A DNA stretch of 64,000 bases from Hordeum vulgare subsp. vulgare (lineage: Eukaryota > Streptophyta > Magnoliopsida > Poales > Poaceae). Location of the stretch: positions 348,375,670 to 348,439,669 of the forward strand of contig NC_058520.1 in assembly GCF_904849725.1 (NCBI RefSeq). Reading direction: 5' to 3'. The position numbers and the translations under genes are program-made. The notes below the pieces were generated by a model. It worked only from the letters and a program-made list of their open reading frames with translations. It did not search any database and had not been told where the DNA came from. Positions 23,778 through 37,677 of this stretch are shown in pieces (the first letter of the stretch is position 1; the number at the start of each line of letters is the position of its first letter).

Positions 23778-24768
23778 ATGGCGTATGAAGCTGGACTTGT
23801 AATCTCTGGACCAATGACCCAGCTGGAGGCCGAAATATGGATTCAGAACATGGAGAACCACTTCGGGAGCAATTTGATTTCAAGGAAATATGATGTGGCA
23901 CACGCTCTTCAGTACTTTACCCAAAGTGCTTTCTATCTGGTGGAAAATGCATGATGTCATACAAGGATTTAGTGGCCGAGAGACCTGGGATGAATTCTAG
24001 AAGATTCTGTTGAGATCCCGTCTAATTCAAAAGTGTCATGTTAACCCGATGAAGGAGCCTTGTGCATGCAAGATCTGTGGAGAAATAGGACACACCCAGG
24101 AAGAACACAAGGATGGATGCACTCATTGTGAAGAAAAGCGCCCAGCGGAGGAATGCCCAACTAGTCAGGTGACTTGCTTCTTGTGTGAAGGAACCACCCA
24201 CTACCCAGCTTAGTGTCACATTTACCCCAAGGTGCAACAAGGTTTGAAGCAGGAGAAAGAAGTAATGAAGGAAATGCTCAAGAACAAGATTTTAGAAGAA
24301 CATGTGATGAAGGAAAATCTGGAAGACCCTGATGGTCAAGGCCTAACCAGATTTTTTTCCAATGCCTCTTACTCATGTGGATAAGAAGGACATTTCTCAA
24401 AGGATTGCACGAAGGAAAGCCATAAATATCTGGGAAACTTCCCGACGAAAAAAGTAGAGTTTGATCCACATCAAATGGAAGTACTAACCAGAATGAAGCA
24501 GTCCGAAAAGTATATAAAGTACACCAGCTAGAGTCAAATACCGACACATAAAGACCTGAGCCATATCAGATGTTTCAAGTGTAAGGAATTTGGCCACTAC
24601 AACGATATGTGCCCAAGAAGGAAGCAGGAAAACACAGGAGTAATAGGAAACACCAAGAAGCCCCAAGACTTGTCGGAACTCATTTGTTTTCATTGCAAGG
24701 AAGCAGGACATTATGCTAGTAATTGTCCACAGGGGAAGAAAGCTAAAGATGGAGTAGTTAAGTTTTGA
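23778..24768 (+). pseudogene. Element E gag with multiple zinc knuckles
   Basis: ATG at 23778 gives MAYEAGLVISGPMTQLEAE and then a gag-like AEIWIQNMENHF...QYFTQSAFY segment. A frameshift near 23945 leads to a second frame. From 24070 zinc-knuckle motifs follow: CKICGEIGHT, CTHCEEKRPAEEC, CFLCEGTTHYPA then a stop and C, CG-stop-EGHFSKDC, CFKCKEFGHYNDMC and CFHCKEAGHYASNC. The last two are perfect CX2CX4HX4C. The product ends at the TGA at 24766. It would bind RNA in a retrotransposon particle. At least four in-frame stops disable it. Nothing resembling protease follows. Confidence 0.85.
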
Positions 24769-26055
24769 CAATGGCAATAAGTGTAACATGAAGCCCTCTT
24801 GTTATCATGAGTTTATGGAGTTAAATTTTGTAACGGAAGTCTGTGAGATTGTAATAACTTCATGAATCAATAAAATTTATTGTGTCATGATTTCCTATGT
24901 TGAAACTGTATGCATTATTTCTCTATGAGCAAAGATCTCTGAACATTTATGAGGATATGAGAATATATGGTCCATGCAGGCATGAGTATAATTCATTTTA
25001 AGTGTGGTAGTAATCGGTAAAACCACATGATCCAATGAGTAGAATGTACCATGCATACCAAGGAGCCAAAACCACTGAATAACATTGAAGGAAATGTTGG
25101 ACCATATCAAACTATGTGGGTGACAACATTTTTAACTAAGTATTTTTGAAGTGGAATTTCGAGAATAGAATGAGGATGAAATGAAGGAATTATTATGTGG
25201 AACAAACACTTTTATAGGTACACAAACCAATGGAAAGGAAAATGAGTTCAAGGAAATACAACCGGTATCAAGGGTGCACCCCAAGATTTTCATGAAGGTT
25301 TCCCTAAGAGCATGAATGGATAAGCTATGATGGACCAGCAAACGTTTTTCATAGGAGCATACGAAAAAACCTGAGAGTTGTGAAGTTACGATAGATGTTT
25401 AGTTCAACTTGCAAAATCAATGGATTATCCGAACTTGATTCGTGAACAAGAGAAATTCTGCAATGCTTGTGAGGATGCCCGAGTGTTAGAATACGAGATT
25501 CGCTAAACCTTATACAGAGTAATGATTTGGGTGCGGAATGGATTGATCACCATGACGACTTACTCTCTTCATTCTCTTGCTATTAGGAATGGTAAATCTG
25601 AGAGACTTACCCATAGTGAGAGACGACGCTCTTAAGCCTTAAAATGGTATGATGAATACCATTTTTTTACGGTGAGGATGAAGCCAAGACCCTTCTCACT
25701 ATAGGATAACCACAAATGGTAGACCACCATGAGAATCATCGATAGGTTATTTGGAATGGTCACAAGACTTCTCAGTTAAGAAGGCCCAGTGACGGAAGAA
25801 ACTTATACCAACAGAAGAACACTCGATTTTGATGGAAACATTATGATTATAATGGAAGAGCGTCACCAAAGAAGTTACCATGAAGAATGTGAGTAGCCAG
25901 ATGCCAAGACCCGAGAGGATTGTTAAAATTTTGAGGGACCAATAATCCTCATTTTAAGTGTGGTAGCATCCCACTTTACAACCCCCAAACCCTAACATTT
26001 TCTCTCTAGCCTCTTCGAATCATGAGGACGAGATTCATTTTAAGTGTGGTAGGTT
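24769..26055 (+). other. Element E 3' non-coding region and polypurine tract
   Basis: No coding domain is visible in this 1.3 kb. An AATAAA lies near 24868. The segment CATTTTAAGTGTGGTAG occurs three times (about 24997, 25950 and 26037). The last copy directly precedes the 3' LTR and is the likely polypurine tract. Short ORFs here are not supported. Confidence 0.7.
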
Positions 26056-28766
26056 TGTAACATCCCAAATTTTGGAATGTTAATATAATTATTAGATTGT
26101 TTGTTTATTTGTTTGAGTGATTGAAACTTGAGTGAAATTTGAAACATTTTAAAACTTTTGAATGAGAGGGAATAAAATGACTTTCCCCTTTTTCCTATGA
26201 ATTCAAATTCATCCTTTTAAAATCAGTGAGAGAAGATAGTATGACTTCTTCAACTATAAAGAATTTGAATCATGGTAGCAGTTGAATTTCTTTCGGTACT
26301 TGATTCGAATTTATTTTTGGCACAGGATTTCAATCACAAAATTCTTCTTGACGATATTCTTGCCAAGCGAGAAGGAGAGGAGGTAACATGACACCCCAAA
26401 ATAAATAAAAGTCAGAAGAAAATAGTGCCAAAAATTTTAAAGGCAAAACTTGGATTTTTATTGGATTTTCAAAAAATTATTTTTTATGAAGTTTTTATTT
26501 TGTGAAAAATAAAATGCCCATGTGGTGGGAATCTTTTTCTCAGAATTTTGATATATAATAGCTATTTTTTAAAAAAGGATTTAATTCCTTTTCGGGGTCT
26601 TATTTCATGTTTTTAATAAATAGGAAACAAGTCTTTTATTAGGAAAGTTATCTAGGCCAATTAGGAAACCAATCTGGGCCATTACTCCTCCTTCCACCTC
26701 ACGTTCTTTCCTTTGCTCGCCATGGCACGCACCCCACAGGAAGCTTCCCCTACCGGATTGACGGGATTCCCTTCCTCCTAGCACCTCCCACCACCCCTAT
26801 AAGAATCCCCTACGCCTCCTCTTTCCATTCCCCTAGCTAACACCCACTTTCCTCGTCCGACACCACGCCGCCCCTCCCCGCTGTTTTCGTGCGTGACCGA
26901 CCGGACCAGGAGCTCACCAGGAGCGCCTCCTTGCCCAGGAGCACCCCTGACGACCGTGGAACCCTACCGACGGCCAACCCCTCGCCGCCCCCTCTGACGC
27001 CAGGACCGTGCCAGGACACCTCCCCTCGCGTCCTCGCCGTTGGCCGGACGACCTCGCTGTAGTTTCTCTCCCCTGTAGCCACGGTAAGAGCTCTCTTTTC
27101 TTTTTTTCTTCTATCGTTAGATCTATATTCTACGCTCTAGATTAGATCTTAGGAACCCTTTTGGTTTATTTATAAAACCGATCGGTTCTCAGTTAGTAGA
27201 TTAAAACCAAAATGTTTTCTTTTATTTTGCGGCCGTCCTCTAGATAGCCTAAAACGTGCACACCTGTTAGCCAATAGGAATCTGCCACATCAACTATACT
27301 GTTTATTATTTTTCTGTTGTTAATTCTGAAAACTGATTGGAACCTGATTTTAGAATGCCTACAACTTTTATTCTATAAATCCAAATGAGGTGATTCTCTT
27401 TTGCATTGGATCACAAATTTTGTGTAGTTTGTGTAGATATATTATTTGTTCATGTTTGAAAATGTAAAATTTGAATTTAAACAGATTTGGTTTAAATCTT
27501 GTTTTGCTTATATCTGGAGTTTAAAAATAGATTTTAATTTATTATTTTTGTTACTAATCACTAGTGATCTTATTTATTAGTGGGTAAAATTTCAGAATTT
27601 TTGGAATATTTTAACTCATTATTTCATGTGTAACAAATACTATTTTAGTTCTTTCTAGAATTGTTACAATTTCTTTGGCTATATATTTTTTTATTATTTT
27701 ATTTTATACTTGTAAATAGTTATATTTTGTTTTTTTGTTAGTTAATTGTAGGTGTTAAACAACAACAAAATTTTATTTTATTTGATAGTAAGAAATCAAT
27801 TCTAGTTCGGTAATAACTTGCAAATTGATTTCGTTGCTAGTTTGATGTCCTATTTGAAAATACATTCAAAATAATGTAGTTTTATGAAATACTTTCTGTT
27901 ACCTTAGTTAATTTTATATTTTATTTTCTGTTATTTTTTACTATTCTAGTGTTTTGTTTTCTGTTATGTTTATATAGAACAAAAACTATTTAGTGATTGT
28001 TGTAGTAGAAGACTCCATAGTTTTCTTTGAAGTTTTCCTTTGGATTTCTACTTGATCTTTCTTATTGATTTTATTGCATCAGTTTTATTATTGTCTCTTA
28101 TATTGATTGCTAGGATGATTGCTAGTATGATTGCTTATATGAATATTATATTTGATTATATAGACTTCATCGGAGAGTGACGAATAGTTCTCTCAAGTTA
28201 TTTCCTGAGAATGATATCTATCTCCATCAACCTTACCAAGCAAGTTCACATTGATCATATTTTTACCTATGGTTTTATTGCATTATTTTCAACCTTCTTC
28301 ACCCATTGCATGCAAGTAGGTACTTGGAAACTTTGGTTATTGAGTAATATGTTATGATATGCACCCTAAACCCTTGTTACGTTGGCCGGGACATTATTTT
28401 GCTATGCAACTAGTAGACGGGGTTTGGTTGAGTGTTTATAATGAGTGTTGTGAGAAGCTTAATAATCAAGTCTTGATGACTCCAAGACTTGCAAGACCTC
28501 AGAACGAAATATACCTCTAGGTGAAGGACGGTTTAGATGGGCTCCCTGGGAAAACCAGCGGAGGACCGAGGATGCAAGGAGAAGCGCCATGACATCTTGC
28601 GGAAAGCTTCACCCAGCTACAAAGAGATGGATGGATAATTCAAGACCCAAGGCTTATCTACACAACCACAAGTCATTATGGGTTCTTACTTGGTTGGACA
28701 ACGTGGTGACTCTGAACAGGCGGTGCTACGAGATGTAGAAGAACGGTAGGATTGGATGGGCACTGT
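26056..28766 (+). repeat. 3' LTR of element E, first part
   Basis: Starts TGTAACATCCC after the polypurine tract and is collinear with 11853-14330. It has about 195 bp near 26240-26440 and about 28 bp near 27475 that the 5' LTR lacks. It is cut by element C at 28766, leaving the duplication ACTGT. Confidence 0.92.
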
Positions 28767-30379
28767 TGCTACTGCAACAAAAGACATTCCAACGGCGCCA
28801 GAAATAGGTGTGTTGACGGCACCAGGAATCCTTCTGCTACGGCTACGCCTTAAAGGACTTCCTTGGCAAATATGCAAAGGATTTCCCCCTGGCCTTGGAG
28901 CGTTGCGTTGGTGTTCCCTCGAAGCGGAAAGGGTGATGTAGCGCAGCGGTGGTAAGTATTTCCCTCAGTTTGAGAACCAAGGTATCGATCCAGTGAAGGA
29001 GTATCACAAGCGCCTGCACAAACACAAAAAGCTTGCTCCCAGCGCTATGAAGGGGTTGTCAATCCCTTAGAGATTGTTCGCCAAGTGAGAACGGAAAGCA
29101 ACGAAGTAACAAAGCAAAGTAAAAGAGAAAGTGGAAACGATAGGTGTGAATAGACCCGGGGGCCGTAGTGTTTACTGGTGGCTTCTCTCATCAAAGCAAG
29201 TAGATGGTGGGTGAACAAATTACTGTCGAGCAATTGATAGAGCCGCGCAAAGTCGTGACATCATCTATGGCAATGATTATATCTATAGGCATCACATCCA
29301 AAACAAGTAGACCGATACTTTCTGCATCTACTACTATTACTCCACACGTCGATCGCTATCCAATATGCATCTAGTGTATTAATTCCAAAAGAACAGAGTG
29401 ACGCCTTAAGCAAGATGACATGATGTAGATGGACAATCTCATATCTATGACAGAGCCCACCTTGTAACCCTTGATGGTAACTATACGATGTGTGCCTTGC
29501 TGCCCCTACTGTCACACGGAAAGGTCACCACATGGTAAGAACCCAAAACCAAGCACTTCTCCCATTGCAAGAATCATAGATCTAGTTGGCCAAACAAAAC
29601 CCAAGACTCGCAGAGACTTAGAAGGATATCAAATCATGCATATAAGAATTCAGCACAGACTCAAGTATATATCATAGATAATCTGATCACAAATCCACAC
29701 TTCATCGGATCTCGACAAACACGCCAAAGAAGATTACATCGGATAGATCTCCATGAAGATCATGGAGAACTTTGTATTGAAGATCCAAGAGAGAGAAGAA
29801 GCCATCTAGCTACTAACTACGGACCCGTAGGTGTGAAGTAAACTACTCATGAGTCATTGGAGGGGCGATGAAGTTGATGAAGAAGCCCTCCAACTCCAAA
29901 GTCCCCTCCGGCAGGGCACCGGGAAGGGTCTCCAGATGAGATCTCGCGGAAACGGAAGCTTGCGGCGGAGGAAAAGTATTTTCGTGGATCCCTTGATTTT
30001 CTTCTGATTTTTAGGGAATATATAGGCGGAAGATCTAGGTCAGGGGGGCGCCAGGGAGGCCACAAGCCTGCCCACTGCCGCCCCCTAGTGGCGGAGTGGG
30101 GGCTTGTGGGCTCCCTGTAGCCCTCCTGGCTTGGCCCACAAGCCCCTTGATCTTCTTCCGTTCGGGAAAAAATCATTTCGGGGATTTTATTCCGTTTGGA
30201 CTCCGTTCCAAAATTAGATCTGAAAAGAGCCAAAAACACAGAAAAAACAGGAACTGGCACTTGGCACTGAATTAATAAGTTAGTCCCAAAGAAGATATAA
30301 AAGGTACATAAAACATCCAAAGATGACAAGATAACAACATGAAACCATCAAAAATTATAGATAAGTTTGAGACGTATCA
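28767..30379 (-). repeat. 3' LTR of element C
   Basis: Plus-strand ends TGCTACTGC...GACGTATCA. It is collinear with 39041-40653. It includes a captured primer-site copy, AACGGCGCCAGAAATAGG, near 28790, then a second LTR-end-like TGCTACGG at 28832. The polypurine tract (AGCATCCCCAAGCTT) follows at 30380-30394. Confidence 0.93.
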
Positions 30380-30396
30380 AGCATCCCCAAGCTTAA

Positions 30397-33300
30397 TGTG
30401 ACAACCCGATGCCGACATTCCAGAAGATTCCCCTCTCTTTCCGTTTTCGTCGTGTGTCTATTTTTATTTGTCGCATCATCATCGCATCATTCGCATCATC
30501 TGCATTGCATCGGCATCTCCGTTGCCGCCAGTTTTCAAAACATGCATCCATTGTTAGTTGCCGGTTCTCGTCGTTGTTCGTTCTGAGCCCGTTCACACTC
30601 GCACGCGCCGCAGCATCGTCGAAATCCTGTTTTTAAAGTGTGCGTAAAACTTTCTCTGATCGGGTTGAGATTTGACGTGCGGTCGTAATTAGTTATCGCT
30701 AGACCGCCTGTCGAATTTCGTCGCGATCGGAGACCGTCTGGTACCCGAACGGTCGCCCGTAGCGGCACCGTATTCGGTCTCCCGTCGGATGTCTGTCGGT
30801 GTTTTAAAAATTCGTTGCCGCGTCGCCCGTTTCCCTCTCGTCTCCGGTAAACCACTCTACATGGCCGCGTACCCATACCCTCATTCGGAATCGTCCGAAT
30901 CCGACCGCACGGTTGGATCCGGAACGCGATTCCGGTTAACCGAGCCCCTCTTTGCTCTATAAATACCCCCCGGTGCATTTTAGACAGCCCCCTCACCCGT
31001 GTGCCTTGAAATCCGTGCAACCCCAAACCCTAGCCTCCTCCTCTCTCCTCCCTGGCGCCGCCGGCCCGCCGGGCCCAGATCGGGCCCGGGCGAGGCCCAT
31101 CCGACCGACGCCTCGCGCCAGCGGCGCTCGCGACCGCCTCCCCGCGCAACCTTGGCGTCGCCTCCGGCCAGGGACCGGCTCAACCCGGCCTGAGAACCCG
31201 CCGTCCTCTGCTCGTCGGCCATGGCCGCCATCTTGCCGCCCCTCAGTTCCCCGTGTCGGTGCCCGAGCAGCAGCTCCTGCCGGCCCGTTCCCCACAAAGG
31301 TCGCCGGGATCTGAGCTCCTCACCGGCCTCCGGTCCAGATCCCCCAGGCGCCCGCGTGGAGTGCTGCCGTCGTTGCAAAAGGGGATCGCGCCGCCCCTCG
31401 GATCCGCACGTGGTCGCCGGACACCGCGCTCCCTCGCCGTGCTCCGCCGGTCACCACCACCGGAGGTTGCTGCCGCCGCCCTGACGCGCTCAGGAGCAGA
31501 GCAACGGGACGAAGCCCTAGCCGCCAGCTCCTCTCGTGGGCCGTGACCTCCCCTGGCCCGTCGAAGCCTGCCCAACGCCTCGGACCAGTCGCCCGACCTC
31601 CCTGGCCCGCGTTGACCGCAGCCCATCTCCACCAACCCCCAGGCTGCTGCCTCTAGATCTGGGCCTTGGCCCGCAAGGTGATCCCCGCAAGCCCTATCCC
31701 TCGCCTCAGGCGTGTAATTGCTATGTTGCGCCCACCAGATTATTAGAATTTTTTTCGGAATTATTAAAATTCCAGAATATAGATGTATTTTAAAATGCCC
31801 GTAACTTTTTATCCGTAAGTCGGAACGAGGCGTATTTTATATGGTTTTGGCGTAGATTTTCGCGTAGAATACGATTATCCAATTTGCATATTTGTTTGAA
31901 GTCGTTTAGGGTGCCTAACACCTAGTTTAGCGTGCTGTCCAAGTATTTAATTTTCGCGCAAGTCCGGATTGTTCGTATGCCGTAGTAGAAATGCCCATGT
32001 TTTAGGAACCTATTTTCCATGCATTTTAGAGCGATCATTTGTATTTTTGCGTGTAGGGAATTGCCTCTAGTTTATTTTCCCGTATATAGGTTATTTTTCC
32101 CGCATTAATGTGTGGCTTTATTTTGTGTTGCAACCCCACGTATTTTATATGTTTCCGGGCTAGAAAAATCCCATGGATTTTTCTATGCAATTAGTTTTAG
32201 CTTTAGAGAAAGTTAGTTCGCGCGATATTTTTTCCGTGATGCCCTTTTGTTTAATTCGTAGGATTTATTCCGTGCTTCGTTTGTTGGAGTTGTCAACTAG
32301 AGAGTTGATCTTGGGTGTTTAGACTAGCCCCTAGTATTTTTGGTTGCAATAGAAATGCATGTTTAGGTGTGTTTTGATTGCCCTCAAGTTGCTAGAAATA
32401 GTGCTGTTTTAGACGTGCTGAAATATTTCTAAGTCTGGAATCTGTTATATTTTGTTGCTGCCTTGTCTTGCTTGTATCTTTTGATCTGTAACTCTTCTGA
32501 GGTTGGTCCAATGGAGTTAGTTGTACCCCTTGTGTTTCTATAGCATGCTGTAAATCTTCATGCCATTTGGAGTCCTGTAGCTATTGATTTTGCTGCTGTC
32601 AATATGGCTTCAGATCGAAAACTGCACTTTCATGAGGTGTAATTTTCACTAAGTCTGTAATAGTGTGTGAGATGCCATTTTGTGTCTTATTTTCCTAGTG
32701 CTCCTTGCTGCCATGCTAGTTGTTGTTAGTTGTTTGTAGTAGTGCGTCTTGCCCTCTTTCGTGCCATGCCTTGGTTGAGTTTATCAGAGTTGTGCAGCTC
32801 GTAGTTGTGGGGCGTAGAAAATGCTATGTGGCTGATTTTGGCAGATTGTAGTGATTTCTTGTTTTGCTCGTATCTTTTGATCCGTAGCTCCGTTGGAGAT
32901 GTTCTTTATGTATAAATTGCTTGAAATGACGCGTAGAATCGCGTGAACCTATTTGTTTTGCTGTTTAACAACTAATTAAATGTGTTAATTCAGATCTGGA
33001 CAGAATTGTAAATTAACATGTGAGGTCGTCCCGGAGATGCTATATGTCGTTTCCGACCTCATTTAAAATGTCTAGATAGGTAGTTTAATTTCCGCTTCAC
33101 CTCTCGCATGTTTGACAACATTAATATTGCCGTGTAAATAATCGGGAGTGAACTAAATAATTCATATGTGGAGTTTCGTCAATATGCAACCCATTGCATA
33201 TTGAACTTCACTTAATGTGTAGTGTTTGATTGTGTGAATTGTCATGCCGTGAGTTGCATGTATTCAACTGCTCATGCATCATATGTGTTATGCATCGTGT

Positions 33301-35125
33301 GGTGAATTCCGTGTGTTGATTTGTGTTTCCGGTTTTCCCTGTCTCATTAGAGTTCCGCAATCGTGTCGGATGTGAGGACCCGTTCGACTAGGTCGGTTCG
33401 TCTACTTCACGGAGGCATTCTTCTTCCAAGCGGGATCTCAGGCAAGATGATCATTTCCCTAGATACCATTACTATCATTTCCATGCTAGTTTACAGTTTC
33501 TATTGTTTATGTCTCGTTGCCTACCACATGTTAATTATCAGCCTCTCAACAATGCCATGATAACCTTCAACCTGTTCGACCTAGCAAACCACTGTTTGGC
33601 TATGTTACCGCTTGCTTAACCATGTTGTTAGCGTTGCTAGTTGCAGGTGCAGTTGCTTCCATGTGAAAACATGGGTTCCTTGTTATATCACCCTATTAAA
33701 TGCTATTTAATTTAATGAACCTATATACTTGGTAAAAGGTGGAAGGCTCGGCCTTTCTAGTGTGGTGTTTTGTTCCACCTTTGCCCCCTTAGTTTCGGCT
33801 ACCGGTGTTATGTTCCATAATTGAGCGCTCCTAACACAATCGGGGTTGTTATGGGGACCCCTTGATAATTCGTTTTGGATTAAAGCTGGTCTGGCAAGGC
33901 CCAACATTGATATTATTTGCCCAACATAATAATTTGATAATACTGGAATGCATAGGGAGTTAGCGCTACCGGAGGAGTAATTCTACATAATACAGGGAGG
34001 GCCAGTGCTGATGGTGCTGGTCCAAAACAGAGCACCGTGCGGGGCCACCGTGAGGAAACTCGAGGTTTGGCACTCGTACGCTTCGCTTATCCGTCGTGTC
34101 TTGAGAACGAGATACGCGGCTCCTATCGGGATCGTCGACACGCCGGCGGCCTTGCTGGATTAGTTTTATCTTTGATGAGATATCTTGTGCATCGGGATTC
34201 CGGTGATGCTTTGGGTAACCTCAGAGTTGAGGTTTTCCACTAGGGAATCCAACGAGATCGCGAGCTTCGTGATTGAGGATTTCTATGCGGCTTGTGGTAA
34301 TTTGTGATGGACTAGTTGGAGCACCCGTGCAGGGTTAAATCTTTTCGGAAAGGCGTGCCCGCGGTTATGTGGCAACGTGGAAACTTTGTTTAACACTGGT
34401 TCTAGATAACTTGAAGTTAACTTAATTAAAATATGCCAACTGTGTGCGTAACCGTGACTGTCTCTTTCATGAGTTCCTTCTCCGATCGAGGACACGGTGG
34501 GGTTATGGCTGACGTAGGTAGGTGTTCAGGATCATTCATTTGATCATCAGTAGTTCACATCCGTTATGCGTAGATCTTCCCCCTCTTATTCCTTGTACTC
34601 GTAAGTTAGCCACCAAATATATGCTTAGCCGCTGCTGCAACCTCACCACTTAACCATGCCTCACCCCGTTAAGCTTTGCTAGTCTTGATACCTTTGGAAA
34701 TGAGATTGCTGAGTCCCCTGTGGCTCACAGATTACTACAACACCAGTTGCAGGTACAGGTAAAGGTTACTCGACGCGAGCGCGTTGATTGTTCATTTGGT
34801 GTTGCTTCTTCTTCTTCTTCCTCATCTATCTAGGATGGGTTCCAGGCCGGCAGCCTGGGATAGCAAGGATGGACGTCGTTCTTATTTTTCTCGTTTGTTT
34901 TCGTCCGTAGTCGGACCCTGCTTTTACTCTTGATGTTTATGTAATGTACTGATGTGACTCTGATGTAGCTTGTGGCGAGTGTAAGCCAACTCTATATATA
35001 TACCTCTTCTTTTCAGTACATGTACTTGTAACGATATCCATTCTTGCGACACGACGAGATGCGCTTCTATCCCTGGCGAGGCCTTCGTGCCAAATTGAGG
35101 ACAGGGTCGCATCTTGGGCGTGACA
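30397..35125 (+). mobile_element. Element F: 4.7-kb solo LTR
   Basis: It begins TGTGACAACCCG, ends GGGCGTGACA, and is flanked by perfect CTTAA duplications (30392-30396 and 35126-35130). Inside there is no primer site, polypurine tract, second LTR or coding domain. There is a promoter, a GC-rich leader and long T-rich sequence, which is the layout of a single long LTR. It therefore arose by LTR-LTR recombination. Its size resembles the LTRs of LARD/Sukkula-type elements, an assignment I could not test. CpG is frequent, so it may be younger than its neighbours. The 100-160-codon ORFs at 30535-31635 lie in overlapping frames on both strands and are compositional. Confidence 0.85.
30958..30965 (+). 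promoter_or_regulatory. TATA box of solo LTR F
   Basis: TATAAATA within GCTCTATAAATACCCCCC, directly followed by a CCCTCACC/CCCAAACCC leader, is a good plant core promoter. It points in the plus direction, opposite to host element C. Confidence 0.65.
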
Positions 35126-37677
35126 CTTAACTCCTGGTCGTCCTCGAGTAGGGAAGTGATAAAGAATGAATTTTTGATGCTTTCATGCTAGCTAGCATAG
35201 ATGTCCTTTGTAACTCCTCTTATGTGATGTGAATGTTCAGATCCAATAGATTCAGAACAATAGTTTGCTATTGACGTGGAAACAATAAAAATTCAAGCAA
35301 ACTAGCAAGGTAATCATGAACATTCAAAATAACAAGGCCAAAAGAAAGTTATCCCCACAAAAGCATATAGTCTGGCTATGCTCTATCATCATTGCACAAC
35401 GAATTTAAATCATGCAGAACCCCGGTATTGGCCAAGTAATTGTTTCACACCTTTACTTTCTCAAACCATTTCAACTCTCACGCAATACATGAGCATGAGC
35501 CATGGTTATAGCACTATAGATGGTGTGTAGTGTGGTGGAGGTTGCAAGACAAAACAAGGAGAAGATGGTCACATTAACTAGGCATATCATTGAGCTGTGA
35601 AGATGCTCATCAATAGATATTAATGTGAATGAGTAGGGATTGCCATACAGATGATGCACTAGAGTTAAGAGTATGTGAAAGCTCTTAAAGAAAACTAGTT
35701 GGTGTGCATCCAACTTGCTTGCTCACGAAGACCTAAGGCAATTTTGAGGAAGCCTATCATTGGAATATACAAGACAAATTATATAATGAAAATTTCCCAC
35801 TAGCTATATGGTGGTGACAAAACGAGAGACTCTCAATCATGAAGATCATGGTGCTTAATATGCACAAGTGTGGAAAAGTGGTAACATTGTCCCTTCTCTC
35901 TTTTTCTCTCATTTTTATTTTTATTTTTTTGTGGGCTCTTTGGCCTCCTTTTTTTTATTTTTTATTTTGGTGGGATTCTTTGGCCTCTTTTATTTCCTCA
36001 CATGGGACAATGCTCCATCAATGATGATCATCACACTTTCAACTCAAAACTTAGAGCAACGATGACTCTATATGGAATGCCTTCGGTAGTGTACCATGAT
36101 AATGATCTAGCATGACATAGACATTAATGGAAACATCATGCTATCTATCTTATGATCATGCAATGGAAATGTAGACGTGATTGCACATGTCACGGTGGTA
36201 GTTGCATGGAAATATATCTTGGAATGACTTTGAAAAAGCCATAGTAGGTAGCTATGGTGGCTGTTTTGAGGGAGGCTAATGGTGGATTTTGTGCACCGGC
36301 TAAAGTTGCACGACACTAAGAAGATAGTGATGGTGGAAGGTGAAAGTGCATCTAAACCATGTACTCAAAATTAGTCATGAAGAACTCATATAGTTGTTGC
36401 AAAAGTTTTATTAGTAATCGAAACAAAGCATTCAATGCATACTCCTAGGGGAAGGGTTGGTAGGAATAAACCATCGCGCGATCCCGATCGCCACGCAAAG
36501 GATGACAATCAATGGACTAATCATGCTCAGATTTTATCACATAGCGGTTCACCATACGTGCATGCTACAGGAATCACTAACTTCAACACAAGTATTTCTA
36601 GATCCACAACACCTTACTAGCATAACTTCAATATTACCAAAACCACAACTCAAAACTAATTGAGATGAATCAAACTTCTCAAACTATTCAATGCACATGA
36701 AGGTGGAAGTTTTCGTATCCCTTTGGATAACTACCCCTTTTGAGACTACTTTCAAAGCATAGATCAACTACCAAGCCACGCACCGCTGTGCTCTAAAAGA
36801 TAAGTGAAGCACACAGAGCAAAAGTATCTTGCTCAAAAGATATAAGTGAAGCTCATGTGAGCTGAATTGTCTACCAAAAGATATAAGTGAAGCTCGACAT
36901 AATCACGGTGAGTGCATGTCTCTCTCTCTAGGTGTGCAGCAAGGATGATTGTGACACAAGAAAAATAAAAGAATCTTACGATACAAGACGCTCCAAGGAA
37001 AAACACATAACATGTGGTGAATAAAAATATAGCCCCAAGTAACGTTACCGATGGATTGAAGACGAGAGAGGGGATGCCTTCCCGGGGCATCCCCAAGATT
37101 ATGCTTTTACGACATCCTTGAATCTCTTGGGGTGCCTTGGGCATCCCCAAGATTGAGCTATTGCCACTCTTTATCTCTTTGTCCATAAGAACTTCACCCA
37201 AAATTGAAAACTTCACAACACGAAACTTAAACAGAAACTCGTGATAACATTAGTATGAGAAAGCAAACCACCACTTCCTTAGGTACTGTAGCAAACTGAA
37301 ATTCTACTTATGCTGATGTTGGGTTACTGTATTTTCAATCTTCCATGGCTAATACCCCCCGATACTATCCATAGTTTCATCAAAATAAGCAACCAACCCA
37401 AGAAAAACAGAATCTGTTAATAGGAGACCAGTCTGTAGCAATCTGTTAACAAGCAGAAAGTTTCTGTCTTTTCCAGCATGACCAAACGATCATCCCCAAG
37501 ACTAATCATAACGGTTTCGCTTGGCACAAACGCAAAAATAAACACAAAAAACACAATCATAACAGAATTATAAAAGTGTGGAAAACACAAAACAGAAAGA
37601 AAAAGGATAGATTCGTTGGGTTGCCTCCCAACAAGCGCTTTTGTTTAACGCCCTTAGCTAGGCAAAAGGTGATGGAA
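35126..37677 (-). other. Element C 3' non-coding region
   Basis: Continues directly from 30380-30396 after removing F and is collinear with 16665-19317 in B. It lacks about 60 bp that B has near 18990-19080. No coding domain is visible, and RT and integrase are absent. Confidence 0.8.

Noticed and set aside
30535..31635. Several 100-163-codon ORFs on both strands
   Set aside because: All lie in the GC-rich promoter/leader of solo LTR F, overlap one another in different frames, and are low-complexity Arg/Pro/Gly sequences.
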